Shown here piece after piece: positions 1 through 5,991 of a DNA stretch of 13,282 nt. How positions within the stretch are numbered: position 1 is the first letter of the stretch; each line of letters opens with the position of its first letter. A program made the translations under genes and the position numbers. Where the stretch lies: NCBI GenBank assembly GCA_021835265.1, contig JAKBQK010000081.1, forward strand, positions 1 through 13,282, read 5' to 3'. Source of the DNA: Thermoplasmata archaeon. GTDB lineage: Archaea > Thermoplasmatota > Thermoplasmata > Thermoplasmatales > Thermoplasmataceae. A model generated the notes under the pieces. It did no database searches and was not told the DNA's origin. It saw only the letters and a program-made list of their open reading frames with translations.

Positions 1-1679
1 TCAGTTCCGTTCAGGAATGTAAGGAGCTTTCCATTTCCGAGGTTAATAACTGCTTCTAGGAACAAATTCATGGTGGCGCATCCCATTAGTGAAATATTCA
101 GGGAAATGTTATTTGATGCATTCATCGTAATGTAACGCGTTCCAAGGCTTGCGTCTAAAATAGGAAGATCTGTATGAAATGTCTCGTTTACGTTATTCAT
201 AGTGGAATAGTTGTATTGCGGCAGTGCGACTTCGTAAGTAAGGTTGTAAATATCAAATATATAGTTTCCAGTGTATGTTTCATTTGACCCACTTATAAAA
301 TCTGAGAGTAGATAGTAAGAATAGGACTCGTTATCTAATTCGCCTTCTCTTACATTTAATTTCCTGAGTGTAGAATATACAAAATCATTGACTTTCGAAA
401 CATAGGTTGAGCATGTAAGTGGATTTATTACCAGGGGATAATTTGAGTCCAAGTAGAGACCGGTGGTTGCATTTACGTGCACATGAGAAAAAAATAGGAT
501 CGAAGAGTCAATGCTGAGGTAGAACTTCATATTCCCAGTGATTCCTGAGGCTTTTGATCCAAGAATGTATATCGTCGAACTTACAGAATAAATAAAATCG
601 TGCTCAGGGTTCATAACGTTATCATACAGGTATTGAGCATTCATATCTACTGCAATAGAGCTGTGTGCAAATATTGCTGAGCTGTTATAGATATCATAAG
701 AGAAGTATCCAAGCCCAGCAATGGATACAGTATCATTTGATAATAGCGATATGTTAAGCCTTTCAATGCTGCTATTTGATCCTGGAACATTGTCTACGTA
801 CATGGACACAGAAAAGCTCTTAACCATCTGGATAAGAGCACTCAGTGGGGCTGAAAGAGGCAGGTTAAGCGTCTCCGATGAGGTGTTGTGCACAGAACCT
901 GTATTTTCAAGAGGTAGCGACAGGAAATTACCTGCATAACTGAAATTAAGTGTATTTTGGCCTGTTGGGTTGTTACCTGAAAATGTTAAATTTACAACTA
1001 TCCCAGTGATTATTGGGTCCTTGGTAGTTAGGGAAAGATCAGAAAGAGGTATCAAATTATCAGAAGAAAAGGGAATATTCTTTGTATAGGCCAGGTTCGA
1101 CGTATCGATCGGTTTTAGTGGTGGTTCTGCATTTAATAGTCCAGAGAAAGTGGAATTATAAGCGATAAAAGAGCTATTTACTATCTTTAAGGTTAAGGCC
1201 TCTCCCACATTTGCAGGATCATTGTATGCAGACGAAAAGGAGGAGTTTGTTATTCTGTCAAAGGAATTGTACATGTCAATGGCACCAGGTACTGTCCATG
1301 TTGAATTTACCATTGTAAAATTAGCCAAAGCCATGCTTGTACCATGAATCATTGTATCAAGTGACTCGTTTCCTGCGAACATATGAATAGAAGTGTTAAT
1401 AATTATTAAGCTACCGTTAACGGTAATGTTTCCAGAAGCAATTTGAACATAAACATTTAAGTCAAGTAAAGTAAGAACCCTGCCAGATGGTATAGTAATG
1501 TTGTTATTCAGATAGAAACTAGTTTCGTAACCTGGAACACCTATCGAAGTATTATTGGAAATGAAAAGTACCGAGTCCCTAATTTCACTATTCTCTGGAT
1601 GAATTGGCAAAGCATCTGATATAGGAATTAACGAGACCGTGACCAGTATGATAATGCCCAGAAAGGACAGTATACGCAT
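1..1679 (-). CDS. Secreted sequon-rich surface protein, 5' part only (partial at left edge)
   Basis: An uninterrupted minus-strand frame starts at ATG 1679-1677 and stays open for 559 codons to base 1, so the C-terminus lies outside the window. The N-terminus is a typical signal peptide: MR, a hydrophobic stretch over residues 3-20, and a likely cleavage site after SDA (residue 23). The mature part is rich in Asn, Ser, Thr and aromatic residues and has more than 25 Asn-X-Ser/Thr sequons, with only two cysteines, both late. Residues about 55-120 alternate short hydrophobic strands with NIT/NGS turns, which resembles a parallel beta-helix, but I recognise no named family. It is probably exported and N-glycosylated, as a surface-layer-associated or cell-wall protein. 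The start is supported by a TATA box 22 bases upstream. An extracellular enzyme such as a protease cannot be excluded, because a catalytic domain could lie beyond the edge. Confidence 0.85.
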   Translation of the reverse strand, partial: MRILSFLGIIILVTVSLIPISDALPIHPENSEIRDSVLFISNNTSIGVPGYETSFYLNNNITIPSGRVLTLLDLNVYVQIASGNITVNGSLIIINTSIHMFAGNESLDTMIHGTSMALANFTMVNSTWTVPGAIDMYNSFDRITNSSFSSAYNDPANVGEALTLKIVNSSFIAYNSTFSGLLNAEPPLKPIDTSNLAYTKNIPFSSDNLIPLSDLSLTTKDPIITGIVVNLTFSGNNPTGQNTLNFSYAGNFLSLPLENTGSVHNTSSETLNLPLSAPLSALIQMVKSFSVSMYVDNVPGSNSSIERLNISLLSNDTVSIAGLGYFSYDIYNSSAIFAHSSIAVDMNAQYLYDNVMNPEHDFIYSVSSTIYILGSKASGITGNMKFYLSIDSSILFFSHVHVNATTGLYLDSNYPLVINPLTCSTYVSKVNDFVYSTLRKLNVREGELDNESYSYYLLSDFISGSNETYTGNYIFDIYNLTYEVALPQYNYSTMNNVNETFHTDLPILDASLGTRYITMNASNNISLNISLMGCATMNLFLEAVINLGNGKLLTFLNGT

Positions 1680-1696
1680 TACGCGGTATAATGTAA

Positions 1697-1706
1697 CTTA
1701 TATTAG
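1697..1706 (-). promoter_or_regulatory. TATA box of the secreted-protein gene
   Basis: The minus strand reads CTAATATAAG, with purine-rich GGGAAATA just upstream that could serve as the BRE. The centre lies about 22 bases before ATG 1679. In archaea this spacing places the transcript start at or next to the ATG, so a leaderless mRNA is likely. No Shine-Dalgarno sequence is seen. Confidence 0.5.
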
Positions 1707-1841
1707 TATTTCCCGTAAACGGTCGTGCAGTATTGGGTTAGACCTTTTGTAAAAGACCTTAACCTTTGTAGAAATGAGTTTGTCATATTGCCTGAGTGGG
1801 TGTTTGTATGCACATTAAGGCTTATCATGGTATTGTTTGAT

Positions 1842-1850
1842 AAAAATACC
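1842..1850 (-). terminator. Possible U-rich terminator after the Ta0938-like gene
   Basis: The minus strand reads GGTATTTTTA about 45 bases after the stop codon at 1894. Archaeal termination needs only a short U-rich tract, but the signal is weak and no hairpin supports it. Confidence 0.2.
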
Positions 1851-1893
1851 AATTGCAACTGGATGGGGATACTTAAAATTAGACGCTGGAGTC

Positions 1894-2187
1894 TTATCTT
1901 TTATCAAATGTAATGAATGTGCCGTCTCCATATGTACGGAAATAATACTTGAATTCTTCATTTTCATTTTTAGCAATGCAGTTTCGCCCTGAAGAATAGT
2001 TTCCTTTCAATTCCACATAATCTATCTTATCCCACCCTGTAGCTTCTTTCACCTTGTTAACCATCGTTTCGAATATATCAGCGCAGATATTGCAGCAGAA
2101 GAACATCCTGCCCCCATCTATTTCTCTATAGTAATGCCCCCAGGTGGCATTGCATAGACCACATCCCTCAGTGTTGTTTGTTTTCAA
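1894..2187 (-). CDS. Ta0938-like small metal-binding protein with TRASH-like cysteine pattern
   Basis: This 97-residue protein is the second gene of a two-gene operon. The cysteines are C9-x2-C12, then C31-C32-x2-C35, with a lone C70. The layout CxxC, about 18 residues, FCC-x2-C followed by a helix resembles treble-clef TRASH/YHS metal-binding domains and, as far as I remember, the Thermoplasma protein Ta0938, which has a solved structure with a cysteine-rich putative zinc site. The C-terminal half looks like a small beta-sheet domain. The start is TTG at 2187, chosen because GAGGTGA lies five bases upstream; it sits inside the end of the preceding gene, overlapping it by 20 bases, so translation is probably coupled. 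Its function is unknown. It could be a zinc structural protein, a metal carrier, or a partner or substrate of the upstream oxidase-like protein. Confidence 0.75.
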   Translation of the reverse strand: MKTNNTEGCGLCNATWGHYYREIDGGRMFFCCNICADIFETMVNKVKEATGWDKIDYVELKGNYSSGRNCIAKNENEEFKYYFRTYGDGTFITFDKR

Positions 2188-3064
2188 TCAACTCACCTCT
2201 TTCCAAACGTGCCATTAAATAATCAGAAAATTCCTCCATTGATCTTAGAGATACAGCCATACAGTTTTGTTTCTTATCCTCGTTATCGGCATATTTATCA
2301 ATAAGGTCAAGAGCAGTTTCTGAATGTGATATATCTGCAGAATATCCCTCTCTTAGGAACGCCACTGCTTCCTCACTAATTGTACCGTCATTCAAAATTT
2401 TTGGATCAAAATATCCAATACGTGCTCCATAATTCTTCAGGTTCCTGTTTGCTATCAGTTCAAGAGAATGCATAGCCGCCATACCTTCATAGAAAGGAAA
2501 GCTTCTTGCGGTCAAGTCCCAGAAAGCAATGGCTCTTTTGGTTGCATTTAGAGGGACTGTGTTGTATACGTCTGACCGAGTGGCTCCGTATGACTCTCCC
2601 ATTCTTAATAAGAGCTCATGATGCGCCTGCTGCTTGCCAGGAATGCCAAACCATTCTGAAAGTATATTGTCTATTTCAAAGAACTGTACATCCTCATTCT
2701 CTGTATTTCCTATTATTAGGGAACAACTTCTAACCCACTGTTTAAGAAAGTGATGATGTTCATACGCGTATCCAAGTAAAACCTTTCTGGAAGGATGCTG
2801 CATTGCCACAATAAAAGGATGAGGGCTTTCGCTAAAGAATTTCTTAATCATCATGGATATGATCCACGGTTTTACTTTAGGAGCCTTAAAAAATTCTTCT
2901 AGTTCTCTTGCTAGCTCATAATTTGAGATTTTTTTACTTGAAACGTGCCTGTTAAGCCACATTATATGATCAGCATTGCTGACTTTCCCCATTTCAATAA
3001 TATGTTTAGAAAGATAGTTATAATTTGAAAAATCAACATTGAGGCAAGCTGGACACCGAAGCAT
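2168..3064 (-). CDS. Probable haem-oxygenase-like (TenA/PqqC/HDO) metalloprotein with N-terminal zinc finger
   Basis: This 298-residue protein starts at ATG 3064 and is first in an operon with the Ta0938-like gene. Residues 4-33 carry C4-x2-C7 followed by H21 and H33 (also H40), a C2H2-like zinc-finger segment. Residues about 75-260 are mostly helical and resemble the iron-containing redox enzyme (haem-oxygenase-like) fold. Possible metal ligands are E102-x2-H105, E193 or E202 in FYEGMAAMHSLELI, and D244-x2-H247. This spacing recalls the E...H, E, DxxH pattern of UndA/CADD-type diiron oxidases, although the His usually found four residues before the Asp is a Gly (G240), so the metal site may be incomplete. 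The family call rests on the helix and motif pattern, not an alignment. Substrate unknown. Acidic and soluble, with no signal peptide, it should be cytoplasmic. A TenA-like hydrolase or a non-enzymatic regulator are alternatives. Confidence 0.65.
   Translation of the reverse strand: MLRCPACLNVDFSNYNYLSKHIIEMGKVSNADHIMWLNRHVSSKKISNYELARELEEFFKAPKVKPWIISMMIKKFFSESPHPFIVAMQHPSRKVLLGYAYEHHHFLKQWVRSCSLIIGNTENEDVQFFEIDNILSEWFGIPGKQQAHHELLLRMGESYGATRSDVYNTVPLNATKRAIAFWDLTARSFPFYEGMAAMHSLELIANRNLKNYGARIGYFDPKILNDGTISEEAVAFLREGYSADISHSETALDLIDKYADNEDKKQNCMAVSLRSMEEFSDYLMARLERGELIENKQH
2193..2199 (-). promoter_or_regulatory. Strong Shine-Dalgarno deciding a TTG start
   Basis: GAGGTGA on the minus strand is complementary to the usual 3' end of archaeal 16S rRNA and lies five bases before TTG 2187. 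It sits inside the last codons of the upstream gene, which fits translational coupling within the operon. The upstream gene itself has no such site. Confidence 0.75.
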
Positions 3065-3084
3065 GAATAGAAATGCAATAGAGC

Positions 3085-3094
3085 GTATTTATCC
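3085..3094 (-). promoter_or_regulatory. TATA box of the HDO-like/Ta0938-like operon
   Basis: The minus strand reads GGATAAATAC, centred about 25 bases upstream of ATG 3064. The spacing predicts transcription starting at the ATG (leaderless), consistent with no ribosome-binding site in front of this gene. Confidence 0.5.
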
Positions 3095-3188
3095 TTACTC
3101 ACATCACCTAAAAGCCTTCGGATGATAGATTTAAAGGTGTTGGCAATCTATGGCATAATTGAGAATTAACAACCCTATATAACATAAC

Positions 3189-4002
3189 TTACCTATTTGT
3201 TAAATCACAATTCATTGTAAATTTTGCAAATTCTATAAACGTCCTGACCCAAAGTTCCTTAGTTCGAATATCATATCTCTTACCTTTGATTATCTGCCTA
3301 AAAACATCCCTTGCTTTATACATAAGATCAATAGGATCTGAAAGCTGGAATTTACAGTTTCTACCTAGTTTTACACTCGAAATATAATCATAGTCATCAG
3401 GTTAAAAGCATATATTCCTGTTATACCAAAATTGCCGGGTAATCGACTTGGATCAGGTTTTACAACCACTCCTTTAATCTTAACAATATCGATTGAAATA
3501 AAGTCAGCTTTAACCATTCCATAATCTTTTATCTTTTCCTTCTGACAAGCCTCAAGCGATAGGCATGGTGCAAAATATTTGGCATATAGATTGAATAACT
3601 GCTTGGTAACTCTTATTTTTAATGTGCTTCTGTATATTGCATCTTCAATCAAGACGAAGAAGGGATCATCAGAAGTGAAACCCTCGGCATGTTTTATAGA
3701 ATCAGCCAGCCCAAGCGGAGTCTTTTGTCTAACAAAATAAATATCTGGAAAATCTATGACGACAGAATTCTCAGATTTATCATCAAGAGGGTGCTTGTCA
3801 GAGTAGTTAATAATGGTTTTTTTCCTGCTCTGATTACAAGCAGTATTTCACCAAGCCCAGTTTTAATTGCCTCCTCGACCACATAGTGAATGACCGGGCG
3901 ATCAAAAACTTGAGGTATCTCCTTGGGCTGGGTTCTCGTAATAGGATAGAACCTGGAACCTATTCCAGCTGCAGGGATCACACATTTTCTAATTTTTGCC
4001 AA
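3189..4002 (-). pseudogene. galU: UTP-glucose-1-phosphate uridylyltransferase, broken by two frameshifts
   Basis: Three reading frames joined in order give a nearly full-length GalU-type nucleotidyltransferase of about 271 residues. Frame one (from TTG 4002) has the nucleotide-binding loop PAAGIGSRFYPITRTQPKE and VIHYVVEEAI. At an A7 tract (about 3816-3822) the frame is lost; restoring one A continues through RQKTPLGLADSI, DDPFFVLIEDAIY and KPDPSRLPGNFGITGIYAFN. Near 3399-3401 a second base is missing (AACCT, probably once AACCCT); beyond it come LGRNCKFQLSDPIDLMYKA and the stop at 3189-3191. The intact enzyme makes UDP-glucose from UTP and glucose-1-phosphate in the cytoplasm. The start overlaps the end of ugd by 14 bases, so the two formed one operon. 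A related sugar-nucleotide transferase (RmlA-like) is possible, but the PKE and PLGL motifs fit GalU better. Confidence 0.85.
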
Positions 4003-4654
4003 CTCGAATCCCTAACTCTACTCCGTACTTTTCAGGATATAGAATCCTTCTTAAATCTAGAACTCTTTTGCCTTTAAGCAAATTTCCTGAGATATCTGAA
4101 AAGTCCGTCCACTCGGTCGCGGTTATAACAATTTCGCTTTCCGTTATGCATGATTCTATGTCTTTGGAAATCCTAACTCCTTCTAGTTTCTTGATAACTG
4201 GATCATACGCATTTGTCATTGCACTCTCTTTTTGAAGCAGGTAAATAAGAGCCAGAGAACGGCTCTCTCAGGTCGTTGATAAGGTCCTTAAAGCTGAGCC
4301 CAAGAACACAGACTCTGGATCCAGTGAATGATACCCATCTGTGATGAATTTTGAATTATTTTTGATATCCTGGACTCATTGTATCTGTAAACCTTCATAA
4401 CAGTGCTCAAGTCAACTTCCTTTGCTTCCGCAAATGAGAGCAATGCTTGAGTATCCTTTCGGAAGCACGATCCACCAAAACCGAGCCCTGCTTGTGAAAA
4501 TTTCTTTCCAATACGCCTGTCGAGCCCTATTTCATTTGCTATAACGTTGACATCAGCAATCGGTACTTCCTAACAAAGATTAGCTATCTGGTTAATGAAA
4601 GATCTCTTCGTTGTAAGAAATGCATTGCTTGCGTATTTGATAAGCTGAGTGTAC
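3989..4654 (-). pseudogene. ugd: UDP-glucose 6-dehydrogenase remnant, C-terminal half with stop and frameshifts
   Basis: About 220 codons of the C-terminal half of a UDP-glucose/UDP-mannose-type dehydrogenase remain; the family is usually about 430-450 residues. From the junction at 4654 the frame reads LIKYASNAFLTTK, RSFINQIANLC, then an in-frame TAG at 4572-4570, and continues [21 protein letters not shown] and the catalytic-loop equivalent [10 protein letters not shown]. The nucleophilic Cys is kept, but the usual Pro before KD is Arg. Two frame changes follow, near 4320-4350 (before [18 protein letters not shown]) and near 4255-4265 (before RSLALIYLLQKE). The last part (from 4219) ends in NAYDPV, a TATEWTDF motif and a stop at 3989. 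The N-terminal NAD-binding half is missing: the insertion sequence abuts the gene at 4655, and the other side holds an unrelated glycosyltransferase. The intact enzyme would oxidise UDP-glucose from GalU to UDP-glucuronate. Confidence 0.9.
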
Positions 4655-4676
4655 TGGCCCCTTAAATGATTGGACA
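4655..4676 (+). repeat. Left terminal inverted repeat of the IS
   Basis: TGGCCCCTTAAAT, three further bases, then TGGACA. It matches the reverse complement of 5956-5975 at 11 of the first 13 positions and in the inner TGGACA block, with a two-base gap between the blocks. Confidence 0.75.
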
Positions 4677-4690
4677 ACATTTGCTTATGT

Positions 4691-4700
4691 CTATATAAAT
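4691..4700 (+). promoter_or_regulatory. TATA box of the transposase genes
   Basis: CTATATAAAT, extended by ATATT, lies about 45 bases before ATG 4741. Transcription should begin near 4720 and leave a leader of about 20 bases. The leader holds a G-rich tract (GGGGGTTTGGGGGG, 4722-4735) whose last G-run is five bases from the ATG and could act as a ribosome-binding site. Confidence 0.5.
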
Positions 4701-4740
4701 ATATTAGAACCATTATGGAAAGGGGGTTTGGGGGGAAACA

Positions 4741-5045
4741 ATGTCTGAACGGAAACACTGGAAGGCAGAAGAGAAACTAGCCCTTATCAACGAGATCAAG
4801 GATAAGGGTCATGTTGTTGAGACATGCAGGAAATACGGAGCGGATCCCACCATGTTCTATCGCTGGAAGAAATCATACGAGACCTTCGGCATGGAAGGCC
4901 TCTGATCCTGTCAGGATCGATAGAGCCAGGTCTCCGCAAACTGAAGAAGGAGAATGAGAGGTTAAAGAAGATCATAGCAGAGAAGGAGCTTGAGGTCGCA
5001 TTGCTGCAGGATGCATATAAAAAAACGAGGAGGAGAAATCATTGA
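4741..5045 (+). pseudogene. IS3-family transposase orfA, frameshifted
   Basis: Starting at ATG 4741, the product begins MSERKHWKAEEKLALINEIK. It carries the helix-turn-helix of IS3/IS911 OrfA (VETCRKYGADPTMFYRWKK), which binds the inverted repeats. The frame ends prematurely at TGA 4912-4914 after GMEGL. One missing base between about 4905 and 4917 explains this: the next frame continues GLRKLKKENERLKKIIAEKE, the usual leucine-zipper coiled coil that multimerises OrfA, to the stop at 5043-5045. The restored length of about 102 residues is normal for the family. An A7 tract (5019-5025) near the end probably drove fusion to orfB. The frameshift should destroy the zipper and so the function. Confidence 0.85.
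5019..5044 (+). promoter_or_regulatory. Candidate -1 frameshift site and orfB ribosome-binding site
   Basis: A7 followed by C (5019-5025) lies in the overlap between orfA and the -1 frame of orfB. A slip here gives K-N-E-E-E-K-S-L-I-A-D, joining OrfA to OrfB without a stop. AGGAGGAG (5028-5035) follows at once and is six bases before TTG 5042, so it could either stimulate the slip or start OrfB separately. IS3 elements elsewhere use A-tracts in this way. Confidence 0.5.
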
Positions 5046-5940
5046 TCGCTGATTACAGATCGAGAGGGTTGAATGTATCAAGGATCCTGGCACTCCTGAA
5101 GATTCCAAGGAGCACACACTACTATTCTCCGCCATCCTTGCAGATCAGGAGAGGCAGGAAATCTTCCTTGATCACTGAAAGGATCACTGATTCCGGAATT
5201 ATCGCGATTACAGATGAACAGATCCTGCTTGATATTACGGATCTGCTGAGCAGGGAATTCGTCTGCTATGGTTACAAGAAGGTCTGCAAATACCTGCAGA
5301 GATCTGGATATATAATCAACAGGAAGAAGGTATTCCGCCTCATGAAGGAGAACAATCTCCTGAACTATACATGCAATTACCGCAGTCCAGCGAGGAGGGT
5401 TGTGGAATCCATTGTTCGCGTTCACACACCCAATGAGGTCTGGGAGATGGATGTCAAGTATGTCTACATAGAAGGAACAGAACGGCATACCTGTTTGCCA
5501 TCATCGACTGTTACACCAGGGAGGTTGTGGGAAAGTATATGGGATATCACTGCTCTTCCCAGAATGTGAAGATGGCAATTGATTTCGCATTCTTGGACAG
5601 AGGTATTATGCAGATAAATAAAGTACGCATTAGGAGCGACAACGGCACCCAGTTCGTCAGCAGGATCGTTGAGCTGTTCTTATCATCATGCAACATAGCA
5701 CATGAGAGGATACATCCTGCAACACCGAAAGAGGATGCGCATATTGAGTCATTCAACTCCATCTTGGAAAAAGAGGTGATCAGGAGGTTTGAGTTCTCCT
5801 CCTTCGAGGATGCAGAGAGCACAATATCCAGGTTCATTGAATTCTATAACAATGAGAGACTGCATTCAGCAATAGATTATAAAGCACCAAGGGAGGAATA
5901 TGAAAAATGGAAAGAAAACATAATAGAGGGATCGGCATGA
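5042..5940 (+). pseudogene. IS3-family transposase orfB (DDE integrase), frameshifted
   Basis: The first part (TTG 5042 to about 5475) holds the HTH_21-like region with STHYYSP and YGYKKVCKYLQRSGY, then WEMDVKYVYI with the first catalytic Asp at 5450-5452. One base is missing near 5471-5478. In the next frame the protein continues TAYLFAIIDCYTREVVGKYM, the second Asp in RSDNGTQFVS (5638-5640), and the Glu in DAHIESFNSILEKE (5746-5748). The Asp and Glu are separated by 35 residues, the D(35)E hallmark of this family. The stop is at 5938-5940. The restored length of about 299 residues is typical. The enzyme would cut and join the element's ends. As written, the chain loses two of its three catalytic residues, so it is inactive. 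Confidence 0.9.
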
Positions 5941-5955
5941 GTCATAAGCCAATTC

Positions 5956-5975
5956 TGTCCAGAATTAGGGGGCCA
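5956..5975 (-). repeat. Right terminal inverted repeat of the IS
   Basis: Read on the minus strand it is TGGCCCCCTAATTC then TGGACA, matching the left end. It marks the right limit of the element 16 bases after the orfB stop codon. Confidence 0.75.
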
Positions 5976-5977
5976 AT

Positions 5978-5991
5978 CCAATTATGATTGG
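5978..5991. repeat. Short inverted repeat CCAAT-4-ATTGG over the start of the GT4 gene
   Basis: CCAAT and ATTGG flank TATG, beginning two bases after the insertion sequence and including ATG 5984. A second CCAAT (5973-5977) overlaps the element's end. The meaning is unknown; it could be chance. Confidence 0.3.

Larger units (their letters stand above)
4655..5975 (+). mobile_element. IS3-family insertion sequence, defective
   Basis: A 1321-base element with imperfect terminal inverted repeats encloses IS3-type orfA and orfB. The ends are TG...CA. No target duplication is visible: the left flank ends GTAC and the right flank begins ATCC. The element carries its own promoter and is visibly richer in G and C than its AT-rich neighbours, which suggests acquisition from elsewhere. 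Both transposase frames contain a frameshift, so it should be immobile unless supplied with transposase in trans. It truncates ugd on the left and lies eight bases before the start of a glycosyltransferase on the right. Confidence 0.85.

Noticed and set aside
721..939. Plus-strand open frame of 72 codons
   Set aside because: Lies inside the long secreted-protein gene on the other strand; the minus-strand frame is continuous with a signal peptide and sequons.
1725..1913. Plus-strand frame of 62 codons beginning with GTG
   Set aside because: No promoter or SD, composition is random-like, and it overlaps the promoter side of one gene and the end of another.
2506..2733. Plus-strand frame of 75 codons
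   Set aside because: Antisense shadow of the HDO-like gene.
3689..4235. Plus-strand frames antisense to galU and ugd
   Set aside because: The minus strand carries recognisable GalU and Ugd motifs across the whole stretch; the plus-strand peptides have no family features.
4722..4735. Possible G-quadruplex (GGGGGTTTGGGGGG)
   Set aside because: Only two G-runs are present; an intramolecular quadruplex needs four. It is better read as part of the transposase leader.
4570..4758. Minus-strand frame running from the transposase leader into ugd
   Set aside because: Its first part is IS sequence read backwards; only the portion below 4655 is real ugd remnant, annotated as a pseudogene.
5078..5837. 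Minus-strand frames of 136 and 96 codons
   Set aside because: Antisense to orfB, whose DDE residues and domains are clear on the plus strand.
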